This document shows positions 45,198 to 53,787 of a DNA stretch of 64,000 nucleotides, piece by piece (position 1 is the first letter of the stretch; each line of letters begins with the position of its first letter). Source of the DNA: Micromonospora pallida. GTDB lineage: Bacteria > Actinomycetota > Actinomycetes > Mycobacteriales > Micromonosporaceae. A program made the translations under genes and the position numbers. The notes under the pieces were generated by a model. The model was given only the letters and a program-made list of their open reading frames with translations. It searched no databases and had not been told where the DNA came from. The stretch lies in contig NZ_FMHW01000002.1 of the NCBI RefSeq assembly GCF_900090325.1, positions 6,945,001 to 7,009,000 on the forward strand, read 5' to 3'.

Positions 45198-45777
45198 ACT
45201 CCGGCTGCTGCCCCTGCCGGGCGTGGCGCAGGGCGTCGAAGACCTGGGCCAGTTCGGCGGCGTCCTCCCCGGCGTGATGGGTGTGCGGCAGGTCGGTCAG
45301 CCCCAGCTCCCGCTTGGCGGTGCTCTTGTGGCTGCGGGACCACTCCCGGCCGGTCGCCCCCATGTAGTAGCTGCGCAGGTCCACGCCGGAGCCGGTGGCC
45401 CCGAACGGGCTCCGGCCGGTGAACCGGACGAAGTACCAGTGCACGAACATGCCGTCCCAGACGGCGGGCGCGGCGAGGAAGACCGGCCGCCCGATCCGGC
45501 GTAGCCCGTTGACCCAGCGGGCGGCGGCGGACATCGCGGCGGCCGGGGCGGGCGCCTCCCGGCGCAGCCGCTCCCGGTCGAGCCCGGAGACGGCGAGCGC
45601 TTCCGGGACGTACTCCTCGGAGATCGGCTTCAGCTCGGTGTAGAAGGCCAGCTCCGGGCGGCCGGCGACCGCCATGCCGAGCGAGAGCATGCTGTACGGG
45701 CCGGGAATCGGCCCGTCGGCCTCGACGTCCGTCGCCACGTACAGCTCGGGCAGCTTCTCCTGATCCTGCCGTGCCAT
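45175..45777 (-). CDS. DEDDh 3'-5' exoribonuclease (Rv2179c-like)
   Basis: 200 aa. YVATDVEADGPIPGPYSML holds the first Asp-x-Glu pair; a second acidic residue is near WDGMFVHWYF. THHAGEDAAELAQVF carries the His and the last Asp of the DEDDh set. It resembles, from memory, the M. tuberculosis polyadenylate-specific 3'-exoribonuclease AS. GGGAGG precedes ATG 45777. It overlaps peptidase E tail to tail. Confidence 0.85.
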   Translation of the reverse strand: MARQDQEKLPELYVATDVEADGPIPGPYSMLSLGMAVAGRPELAFYTELKPISEEYVPEALAVSGLDRERLRREAPAPAAAMSAAARWVNGLRRIGRPVFLAAPAVWDGMFVHWYFVRFTGRSPFGATGSGVDLRSYYMGATGREWSRSHKSTAKRELGLTDLPHTHHAGEDAAELAQVFDALRHARQGQQPEFRPAGEA

Positions 45778-45963
45778 CATGCCTCCCGTCGATCTCCGGC
45801 AGCGCAGGCTACCAACGGTCGGGCCGGGGCCGGACCGCTTTTTCCGGGTACGCCGGGCGTGGTCCCCGGTGGCGGACGCGGCACGTCGGGCGCGGGGTCC
45901 CCGTCGGCGTACCCGGTACGCCGGGCGTGAGGGGCCGACGGTCGACGCGTAAGCTGGCTGGTC

Positions 45964-47049
<1,086 letters not shown>

Positions 47050-47206
47050 TCGTATTCCGATTCAACGTGTGTTCGGAGACTTGCGAGCTCGCGTGAGCAC
47101 ACGCTCGCGGCGGTCGTCGAGGATGGTCCCGGAGCGCGGCCTCTCTTGACGGTGTGCGAGTGAGATGGTGGCGACCCGGCCGGGCTCCGGACCGAAAGGA
47201 ACGCGC

Positions 47207-47596
47207 ATGGCCGGTGACGTCGCCGTCGATCTCATCCGATCGCTGATCGACGCCATGGAGAGCCCTTCCCCGGTCATGGGGGAGGACTGGGAGTCGTTTG
47301 CGATCATCCTGGAGTTCGGCGAGGGGTTCCGCAACGCATCGGGGTACGCGTATTCACCCGGAGGCGTCGTCACGCCCGTGGCCTGCAGTTGGCGCGATAT
47401 CCGTTCGGCCGTGGATGCGTACATGGACAGTCACTACGCACCTGGCGATGCGCTGCCCGTGAAGATACTCCTGCAATTCGACCGCGCATCCGGACGATAC
47501 AACGCGACGTTCGAGGAGACGGACGAGGGCCGCTGGAAGACGCGGCCGAAGAACTACAAGCAGATCCGCGAGGAGCTGCGCCCGCTATTCGACTGA
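47207..47596 (+). CDS. Small acidic protein, possibly YezG-like immunity protein
   Basis: 129 aa from ATG 47207, with GAAAGGA at 47194-47200. The pattern WESFAIILEFGEGF...YSPGGV...VKILLQFDRASGRYNATFEE resembles, from memory, the YezG/DUF600 antitoxin family that neutralises LXG-type toxins, with its beta strands and FEETDEGRW end. Codon use is less GC-biased than the surrounding genes. No toxin gene is next to it, so it would be an orphan immunity gene. Family assignment is tentative. Confidence 0.6.
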   Translation: MAGDVAVDLIRSLIDAMESPSPVMGEDWESFAIILEFGEGFRNASGYAYSPGGVVTPVACSWRDIRSAVDAYMDSHYAPGDALPVKILLQFDRASGRYNATFEETDEGRWKTRPKNYKQIREELRPLFD

Positions 47597-47954
47597 CGTC
47601 TATCTTGGATGAGGCTATGTCTTTCGGGTGAGTCTCTCGACTCGCTTTCCGCACATCCGCTGCAAGCAAGCCAGGGCACGCGCGCTGCTCGACGGATGTG
47701 CGCGCGACCGGTTCGATGAGCCCGGAGCGTTCAGCCGATCTGTCGGCCTTGGTCCCTGAAACGGACTTCATGGCTGCGGTCACTGCGACGGATGCCATGA
47801 GCCGGTTCGTAGTGCCGGAGTCGTGGCCGTAGAGGTGCCCTGGTGCGCCGTGCCGGCACGGTCTCCGGGTGTGGCGACGTGTGCGTGTGGCGGCACTCGA
47901 AATCCTCATGCGAGGATCGTGGCTCCAGGATCTGACTGCATGAGGGAAACCGCT
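47597..47954. other. Intergenic region, 358 bp, with one copy of a 28-bp repeat
   Basis: No convincing gene. A 37-codon frame (47716-47829, ADLSALVPETDFMAAVTATD) may be a fragment. The repeat GTGGCGACGTGTGCGTGTGG... occupies 47871-47898 and recurs at 49211-49238 on the other side of the next gene. Confidence 0.4.
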
Positions 47955-49052
47955 GTGAGCGAGATGCAGAATCAAGACGGAGCATCGGGCACGCGAGGTG
48001 TCGCACCGCGATCGGCGGGCGGGTCGCGGGCGATCGACGTGAGCGCCGCAGGCGTGCGCATCGACGGCACCCTGCTCGAGCTGCTGACTGTCCCGGCGCT
48101 GACCGCGCTGCTCGGAACTCCTCGGGTCGAGCCGCCCGACGAGCCGACCGATGCGAACGGGAGCGTTCGAAGCAGCTGGGTGATCTGGGATGAGTCGGGC
48201 ATCCGCGCGACGACGAAAGACGGCGAACAGGCAGGCGAGCTGTCAATCGAGCTCGCCGACGACCCCGTCGAGAACGAGAAACGCGCCGCCAGCCGGTTCT
48301 TCCCGGCCGGCGGCTTCCCCGGGACGTTCACTATCGACGGACGCCCACCGATCGAGGCGGTTTCCGAGGAGAAGCTGCGCAAGGCGCGGGCCTTCCTCAG
48401 CACGAAGGTCGGACAGCGGGAAGCCGAGCTCTTCCTCAGCGAGACAGAGTGCGGCGAGATCCGTCGCATGGAGTTCCCCGAGTGGTATGCCAAGAGTGAG
48501 AGCGGAGAGCTCGCCGAGATCGTTCGCAGCGCGGCGCATCCGTTCAGCAGGGCGTCGATCCTCCACCGGGTGCCGAAGCCGGTCAAGAAGCCCTCCGGCA
48601 AGTGGAAGCTGCAGGCCGCCACCGAGCCGGTGCTCGAGTTCGCCTCGTTCCCGTTCCGGCTGGCGATCATCCAGGAGCTGATGTACGAGCAGGAACTGCT
48701 GGAGCCGCGCTTCGATGTCCATGATTTCGCGCAGGATCAGGGAGCCAAGTCGTTCGACCCGCATTCGTTCGGCGACCGGATGGTCCCTGCGGTGCGCAGC
48801 TGGTTCCGCAGGCTGCCGATCCCTGCTCGTCTCGCGGAGAGCGTCGAGACGCTCGTGCTCGACGGCGGCAACGACATCTATCTGCAGCTGATCCCGCTGT
48901 GGGACGGCGAGGACGACAGCTTCATGATCAAGACCCTCAAGGTCGAAGATCTCGCGCCGTTCACCCGGCTCCGCACCATCGAAGACATCGGAGGGCTGCT
49001 CGGCCCCCGGGCCCGTGCCGCACTCGCGGCCGCAGGGATCGCCGTCGAGTAG
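47955..49052 (+). CDS. Uncharacterised two-domain protein
   Basis: 365 aa from GTG 47955, with GAGGGA at 47942-47947. The N-terminal 110 residues form a beta-rich domain (VRIDGTLLELLTVPALTALLGTP). A Lys/Glu-rich helical middle follows. The C-terminal domain contains FRLAIIQELMYEQELLEPRF, FDPHSFGDRM and GNDIYLQLIPLWDGEDDSF. I think of domains listed as DUF6892-like, common among orphan immunity-type proteins, but cannot verify this. The gene lies alone between two 28-bp direct repeats and has lower-GC codon use than the chromosome. Confidence 0.65.
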   Translation: MSEMQNQDGASGTRGVAPRSAGGSRAIDVSAAGVRIDGTLLELLTVPALTALLGTPRVEPPDEPTDANGSVRSSWVIWDESGIRATTKDGEQAGELSIELADDPVENEKRAASRFFPAGGFPGTFTIDGRPPIEAVSEEKLRKARAFLSTKVGQREAELFLSETECGEIRRMEFPEWYAKSESGELAEIVRSAAHPFSRASILHRVPKPVKKPSGKWKLQAATEPVLEFASFPFRLAIIQELMYEQELLEPRFDVHDFAQDQGAKSFDPHSFGDRMVPAVRSWFRRLPIPARLAESVETLVLDGGNDIYLQLIPLWDGEDDSFMIKTLKVEDLAPFTRLRTIEDIGGLLGPRARAALAAAGIAVE

Positions 49053-49210
49053 CCGCGGCCCCGATGCCGCGGAATGCCCGGCCGGCCGCCAGGCCGGGAC
49101 CGCCTTCCACGTGCGATCCGCATGGCCGACGCCGGCAGTGCGACCCTGGCATGCTGATGCCGTCCCGTGCGCTGCGTCATCCCATGCGCCCCACCGCCTC
49201 CTCCGAAACC

Positions 49211-49238
49211 GTGGCGACGCATGCGAGTGGCGGCACTC
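49211..49238. repeat. Second copy of the 28-bp direct repeat
   Basis: GTGGCGACGCATGCGAGTGG... matches 47871-47898 at 25 of 28 bases. Its core GAGTGGCGGCACTC is a near-palindrome. Confidence 0.6.
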
Positions 49239-49293
49239 AAGAGGATGATGCGGAGCCTTGCAGCTCACACGCTGTTCCCTCGCTCGACCGCTG

Positions 49294-50049
49294 TCACGAT
49301 CCCAAGTAGAACGCGGCCGCGTTGTTCCAGAACACGTCGGCGACGTGCGACGGATCGAGCACCTGCGCGATGTACTCGAAGTCCTCGTCCTGGAACGGGC
49401 GGCGGGCGCGGGTGGAGGGCAGATCCGTGCCGACCATGAGCGCGGTCGGGTCGACGTCCATGATCGCCTCGATCACGGCTGCGGGGTCGAGGTCGACGCG
49501 TCCGAACCCGGTTGCCTTGACCTTCACGCCCTGCTCGACGAGGCGGAGCAGGTTCGGCAGGCCGTCTCGGTGCATCCCGAGGTGATCGATGCTGACGGCG
49601 GGAAGCCCGACGATGCGGCCCATGAGGTCGTCGTCGATAGTGCGCGCGTCGATGTAGAGCTCGGCGTGCCACCCGGCGAGGTCGCGCACGCGGCGAGCGA
49701 GCCGGTCCATGTCCTCAAGGTCCGCCGATCCGCCGCGGGCCACGTTGAAGCGCACGGCGCGCACCCCTGCCTCGTGCAGTGCGCGGATCTCCTGGTCGCC
49801 GGTGTCGGCGGGGATCTGGGTGACGCCGACGTAGCCTGGGCCGAGGGATCGGAGAGCGTCGACGAGGTAGCCCTGGTCGAAGGCCTGGAACGATCCGGAG
49901 ACGACCGCGCCGCCGGCGATGCCGAGTCCGTCGATGCGTGCCTGGTAGTCGGCGACGGTGAACGGCTCGGGCATGAACCCGTTGTTCGCCACCAGGGGGT
50001 GGGCGGGGTCGATGATGTGCAGGTGCGAGTCGAAGACGGGCTGCGTCAC
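49294..50049 (-). CDS. Amidohydrolase-family TIM-barrel hydrolase
   Basis: 251 aa from GTG 50049. FDSHLHIID is the HxH metal site at the first strand. VSIDHLGMHRDG and LMVGTDLPST (strand-8 Asp) complete the amidohydrolase-2 pattern of 2-pyrone-4,6-dicarboxylate lactonase and related decarboxylases/lactonases. The substrate is unknown. The start overlaps the thioesterase stop by 4 nt, so it is the last gene of a three-gene operon controlled by TetR. Confidence 0.85.
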   Translation of the reverse strand: MTQPVFDSHLHIIDPAHPLVANNGFMPEPFTVADYQARIDGLGIAGGAVVSGSFQAFDQGYLVDALRSLGPGYVGVTQIPADTGDQEIRALHEAGVRAVRFNVARGGSADLEDMDRLARRVRDLAGWHAELYIDARTIDDDLMGRIVGLPAVSIDHLGMHRDGLPNLLRLVEQGVKVKATGFGRVDLDPAAVIEAIMDVDPTALMVGTDLPSTRARRPFQDEDFEYIAQVLDPSHVADVFWNNAAAFYLGS

Positions 50050-50441
50050 TGGCGGGCTGCTTCGTTCTGGCGGGCGAGGCGGGCTTCGAAGCGGTCGCGG
50101 TCGATCACGGCGTGCTCGTCGCTGGCATCGACCTCGAAGAAGAGAGAGCGCCCGTCGACCTCGACGAGCCGCACCTCGACGGTCACCGTCGAGCCAGGAA
50201 CGGTGGGAGCCAGGTGGGAGAGCTTGACGTGGGTGCCCAGCGTCAGCTCGCCCTCGTCCAGATGCCCGTGGAGCGCCTCGATGCAGGCCCACTCGATGAT
50301 CCCGACCAGGTAACCGGTCGCCAGGACCTCCGGCCTGGCCGCGAAGTCGGGCGATTCGGGCAGCAGATGCGGCACGGTCCGGTTCTCGGGCACGGTGTAG
50401 CGCATCGTGTGTGCCAGTCCGAGTCTCAACGTTTCCTTCAC
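50046..50441 (-). CDS. FlK-like hot-dog thioesterase
   Basis: 131 aa. It aligns without gaps over most of its length to what I remember of Streptomyces cattleya fluoroacetyl-CoA thioesterase FlK. TVPHLLPESPDFAARPEVL and ATGYLVGIIEWACIEAL are shared wording. The catalytic residues fall at the same numbers: Thr42, Glu50 and His76. The FlK lid residue Phe36, important for fluoroacetyl selectivity, is Arg36 here, so the substrate probably differs. It overlaps tetR and the amidohydrolase by 4 nt each. Confidence 0.85.
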   Translation of the reverse strand: MKETLRLGLAHTMRYTVPENRTVPHLLPESPDFAARPEVLATGYLVGIIEWACIEALHGHLDEGELTLGTHVKLSHLAPTVPGSTVTVEVRLVEVDGRSLFFEVDASDEHAVIDRDRFEARLARQNEAARQ

Positions 50442-51037
50442 GGGGCCTCCTCGCGGTTCAGGGGCAGTGCAGGGGCCGCGGCGACCATCGCCTCCGCGCT
50501 CTTACGGGCGTCCACGATGGCTGTCGTGTCGCCGGTGGTGATGACGCGGGCGTTCGCGCCGTCGATCAGGAGCATCAGCGTCGATCCCCACCACTGGGGA
50601 TCGGGCAGGCCGTCGGAGGCGGCCAGATCGGCGAGCGTCTCGCGCATCCAGATCTTGTACGCGGCGATCACCGCGCGCGCCGGGTGCTCCGGGTCGGGCA
50701 GCTCCGCGGCCGCGTTTGTGAACGGGCAGCCGCGGAATCCGGGCTTCGCGTGCCCGATCGCAAACCAGTCGAACAGTGCGAGCACGCGACTCCCTGAGTC
50801 TTCGGGAAGCTGATCGAGGTGTTCCCTGATCGTGCGCTCTCGGTCCTCGCGGCGGCGGTCGAGCACTGCAGCGATCAGGCCGGCCTTCGACCCGAACTGC
50901 GCGTACAGCGTCGGCTTCGACACCCCGGACTCCTCGACCACGCGGTCGACCCCGATCGCGCCGATGCCCTCCGCGTAGAACAGTCGAGCCGCGACCTCGA
51001 GGATGCGCTCTCCGCCCGCTGAGTAGTTCATGCACAT
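50438..51037 (-). CDS. TetR-family transcriptional regulator
   Basis: 199 aa. The N-terminal HTH is GVDRVVEESGVSKPTLYAQFGSKAGLI; the C-terminal ligand domain includes FTNAAAELPDPEHPARAVI and WWGSTLMLLIDGANARV. Starts at ATG 51037 or 51031. A TTAC-N6-GTAA palindrome immediately upstream is a likely operator, so it should repress its own operon (tetR, thioesterase, amidohydrolase) until a ligand binds. Confidence 0.9.
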   Translation of the reverse strand: MCMNYSAGGERILEVAARLFYAEGIGAIGVDRVVEESGVSKPTLYAQFGSKAGLIAAVLDRRREDRERTIREHLDQLPEDSGSRVLALFDWFAIGHAKPGFRGCPFTNAAAELPDPEHPARAVIAAYKIWMRETLADLAASDGLPDPQWWGSTLMLLIDGANARVITTGDTTAIVDARKSAEAMVAAAPALPLNREEAP

Positions 51038-51041
51038 TAAC

Positions 51042-51055
51042 TTACTGGTCTGTAA
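51042..51055. promoter_or_regulatory. Probable TetR operator
   Basis: TTAC-TGGTCT-GTAA, an inverted repeat with a 6-nt centre, 4 nt upstream of the tetR start in locally AT-rich DNA. This is the usual placement for autorepression. Confidence 0.6.
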
Positions 51056-51111
51056 AGCCGATGGGTAGTGCTCCAGTGGGTGAGGCGCGCGGGCTTGTTC
51101 CCAAGCGTGGT

Positions 51112-51141
51112 GACGTGGTCGAGTTCCGGTTCAACCTCTGA
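51112..51141 (+). pseudogene. Displaced 3' end of ychF
   Basis: The ten codons GDVVEFRFNL plus TGA repeat the end of intact ychF (GDVVEFRFNV plus TAG). The nucleotide differences before the last codon are all synonymous. A terminator follows at 51179. It is best read as the original end of ychF, pushed 4 kb away when the islet arrived with a replacement 3' end. Confidence 0.65.
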
Positions 51142-51178
51142 GCGGAGCCGGAGCCGGAGCCGGGTTGTGGCGGAGGTG

Positions 51179-51200
51179 AGCACAGACCTGTGCTGCTCTT
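51179..51200 (+). terminator. Terminator behind the ychF remnant
   Basis: AGCACA-GACC-TGTGCT (51179-51194) followed by GCTCTTTT. A GGAGCC hexamer is repeated on both sides. Confidence 0.6.
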
Positions 51201-51222
51201 TTGACCGGAGCCGGAGCCGCGT

Positions 51223-51591
51223 TCAGAAGATTCCGAGTTGGCCAGGGTATGGGGTCGGCGGGTCCGGCTCCGGCAAGAGTTCTGCGGCCTCGGCGGCCAG
51301 ACGGTCGATCGTCTCGACAGGCATGAGGAAAGCGATGTGCCAGGTCTCGTCGTCGTGGCCGATCAGGGCGGTGACGGTGTCATCGTTGATGGCCCAGTGC
51401 ACCGGTATGCCGGCGGCGTCGCCGATCCGCAACGCGCGTCGGGCGGACCAGTCAGCTTGGCGGATGGACCGCAGGCGAGCGAGTTCGCTGAGGTGGGCCC
51501 AGAAATGGAACTCCCACGATGGTGCTTGAAGCATCACCATCACGACGGCGGGATCACCGTCGCCGCTGGGGTGAATCGACACCATGACCAT
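51223..51591 (-). CDS. Uncharacterised small protein
   Basis: About 122 aa, possibly starting at ATG 51585 instead of 51591. No family recognised. It has a regular alternation of strands and helices (SWEFHFWAHLSELARLRSIR, IPVHWAINDDTVTALIGHDDETWHIAFLMP) and an acidic, Pro-rich end. Downstream of the islet boundary, with codon use closer to the chromosome. Size and acidity would suit an immunity or regulatory protein, but nothing proves that. Confidence 0.55.
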   Translation of the reverse strand: MVMVSIHPSGDGDPAVVMVMLQAPSWEFHFWAHLSELARLRSIRQADWSARRALRIGDAAGIPVHWAINDDTVTALIGHDDETWHIAFLMPVETIDRLAAEAAELLPEPDPPTPYPGQLGIF

Positions 51592-51675
51592 CGGCGAAGG
51601 ATGACAGACGCGGCCCGGTGACCGGGACCAGGCCCCGGGGCGCTTTTGATTCTCAAGCTGAGAGTGCTCGTCCAG

Positions 51676-52002
51676 TCAGTGTCGGTGTTCCTCGAGGTAG
51701 CGGCGGGCAAGCCGTCTGATGATGGCCTCGCCGTCGACGGCGGGCAGGTAGCTGGCTTCTTGATGTGGCTCGCTGGCTTCCCACTCGGGGATGTCTGCCG
51801 GGTCGTCGCCACCGATGCCCAATGACACGTCACTGTGTCGGGCGCGGAAGTAGAACCGCTCCCCGTTGGGCAGAGCCCCGTCCACCTGCACTGGAGCTGC
51901 CGTACACGTCACCTGCGTCTCCCAGCCCTCGGTCCGCAGGGTGGCGGCGAGCCGGAGCCAGGACGCTAGGTGGTGCTGGTGCCATAGCTGAGTTTCATCC
52001 AC
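51676..52002 (-). CDS. Uncharacterised small protein
   Basis: 108 aa. Starts MDETQLWHQHHLASWLRLAA; the middle ERFYFRARHSDVSLGIGGDDP looks like two beta strands and a turn; Arg/Glu-rich C-terminal helix. Not recognised. It lies 84 nt upstream of the neighbouring minus-strand orphan and may be co-transcribed with it. Confidence 0.55.
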   Translation of the reverse strand: MDETQLWHQHHLASWLRLAATLRTEGWETQVTCTAAPVQVDGALPNGERFYFRARHSDVSLGIGGDDPADIPEWEASEPHQEASYLPAVDGEAIIRRLARRYLEEHRH

Positions 52003-52091
52003 GAGGTTATGGTTCCGGACCTGCCTCGAACTCCTCGTGGGGCCCGTGTTTGCAGCTCAGCCCGGTATGGCTCTGGGGCTATGGTCCTCGG

Positions 52092-52540
52092 ATGGGGAAT
52101 CCGGATCGCGTGTCGATGGATCGCGTCAGCTACGAGCGGCGGGCACGCGCTGGGCGGTGTTTCATCTGCGCCTTTCTGGCAGGTGAACCAGGTTACGAGC
52201 ACGTGCTGTTGTATGACGATGGCCGGCACGTGGCTTTCCTCAACCGTTATCCCACCCTGCCCGGCTACGCGCTTGTCGCTCCGCGCAGGCATGTCGAGGA
52301 CGTCGTGGGTGAGCTGTCGCGAAGGTGGCCCGGCCCGAGCGCACCTATCTGCTTTCGTTGGGCAGCCGTCAGGGCAACGCACATGTGCACTGGCACGTCG
52401 CACCGCTACCACCTGGGGTGCCCTATGAGCGGCAGCAGTATCACGCGCTCATGGCCGAGAACGGCATCCTGCGGTACACGCCACCGGAACTTGAGAAACT
52501 CGGCGTACGTATTCGAGCTGCTCTGGCTGAGCTTGAGTAA
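52092..52540 (+). pseudogene. HIT-family hydrolase gene with internal deletion
   Basis: The first part (RCFICAFLAGEPGYEHVLLYDDGRHVAFLNRYPTLPGYALVAPRRHVEDVVGEL) is a HIT-domain N-terminus in one frame. The second part (VARPERTYLLSLGSRQGNAH, then the catalytic HVHWHV) is in another frame from about 52319. Roughly 20 residues normally found between them are absent, so a deletion not divisible by three has shifted the frame at about 52310-52320. Confidence 0.75.
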
Positions 52541-52797
52541 GGCTGCACGGCTCAGCCGAATGACGAGAGCGACCAGACCTCCTGAGTCCACGCCCTGACT
52601 CTGCCAGTGTCCGCACTCGGGGTGATTACGTGGTGCCGGATATGTCCCATCGAACCGAGTAGCTGTCCTGTGAGGTCAGTCACGCTACATTGATCTTGCT
52701 GCACTTGATTCACTTTGCCGGATTTTGCGGGCGAAGTGGCGCAGGTCGGGGGCTGTATGGTGTCGCGGTTATCGACGGAGATCCACGGGGGGTTTTC

Positions 52798-53658
52798 ATG
52801 ACGATCCGCTGGTACGCCGGCTCTGCCGTAGCTGCCACTGTCCTCGCGGCCGGGCTCGCCGCGACACCCGTTGCGGCCGCTCCAGCGCCGAACGAATCTG
52901 ACGCGGCGAAGCTCGCCGCCGGTTCGGAGAAAGACCCGCAGACGGGAAAGAACCGTAAGTACCTGGTCGGCCAGGGCGAGGACGTGCCCGCCGTGCTCGG
53001 CGTGACGAACCTCGGGGACGCGCCGGTCGACGGCCTCGTCGTCCAGGTGCGTGTCCTCAACGACCTCGACATCACCACCAAGTACGAGAACTGCTGGTAC
53101 GCCGTGGACAGCAACCAGGAGACGGCCTGGTGTGAGTTCGACGCCGAACTGGCGCCGGGTGCCAGCCTGGCCGTGACGGGGGCGGGGGTCTCCACCAAGC
53201 CGGACGCCGTGGCCGAGAACATCACGACCATCGTCCACCAGTGGTTCAGCAAGGAGTACGCCGACGCACGGGGCGGCATCCAGGCGCTGGCCGACCAGTG
53301 GGCCGGGCAGGGCACCAAGGCGGTCCAGGGCACCGTTGATCCGTTGCCGTTGACCACCCCGTCCGGCGAGCTCGGGGGAATCGGGGGTCCGATCGGCTTC
53401 GTCGGCGTCGGGCTCGTCCCGCCGCCCACCGGCGAGCCGACCGCGACGCCGACTCCGTCGGCCACGCCGAGCGCCATGCCCACCGGCGAGCCGACCGCCG
53501 CTCCCTCCGCCAGCCCGGGTACCGGCGGCGAGGGCGGCGGGCTGCCCGTAACCGGTGCGGGGACCGCGACCGTGGCGGTTGTGGGCGGCGTGCTCCTGGT
53601 CCTCGGCAGTGTCGGCTACCTGGTCGCGCGCCGACGCCGGACCCGCTTCGTGGCGTAG
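52798..53658 (+). CDS. LPXTG-type cell-wall-anchored surface protein
   Basis: 286 aa from ATG 52798, preceded by GGGGGG. Signal peptide to about residue 28 (VLAAGLAATPVAAA), then an extracellular domain with two Cys (ENCWYAVD, TAWCEFD) that may pair. A Thr/Pro/Ala stalk contains TGEPTA units. The sorting signal is LPVTGAGTATVAVVGGVLLV, followed by a basic tail RRRRTR. A sortase should attach it to peptidoglycan. The role of the domain is unknown. It ends at a strong terminator. Confidence 0.85.
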   Translation: MTIRWYAGSAVAATVLAAGLAATPVAAAPAPNESDAAKLAAGSEKDPQTGKNRKYLVGQGEDVPAVLGVTNLGDAPVDGLVVQVRVLNDLDITTKYENCWYAVDSNQETAWCEFDAELAPGASLAVTGAGVSTKPDAVAENITTIVHQWFSKEYADARGGIQALADQWAGQGTKAVQGTVDPLPLTTPSGELGGIGGPIGFVGVGLVPPPTGEPTATPTPSATPSAMPTGEPTAAPSASPGTGGEGGGLPVTGAGTATVAVVGGVLLVLGSVGYLVARRRRTRFVA

Positions 53659-53665
53659 CTCCACT

Positions 53666-53710
53666 CGAAGCGCTTCCGGGTCGACGAGACGTCGGCCCGG
53701 AAGCGCTTCG
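53666..53710 (+). terminator. Terminator of the surface-protein gene
   Basis: CGAAGCGCTTCCGGG (53666-53680) and CCCGGAAGCGCTTCG (53696-53710) are perfect 15-bp arms. Confidence 0.85.
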
Positions 53711-53775
53711 TCATTGTGGCCCCGCTGCCTGTCCGCTCCGAGATCCGATCCGCACACCCTGTCGTACGGGTCGTC

Positions 53776-53781
53776 TACCGT
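53776..53781 (+). promoter_or_regulatory. -10 box of a leaderless promoter
   Basis: TACCGT, 6 nt (CCCGCC), then ATG 53788. Confidence 0.5.
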
Positions 53782-53787
53782 CCCGCC

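Noticed and set aside
47716..47829. Small gene with 37 codons in the islet
   Set aside because: No ribosome site or recognisable family; kept only as a possible fragment in the intergenic description.
51060..51141. A 24-codon gene ending GDVVEFRFNL
   Set aside because: Its last ten codons copy the end of ychF, so it is better explained as the displaced ychF 3' end than as a separate gene.
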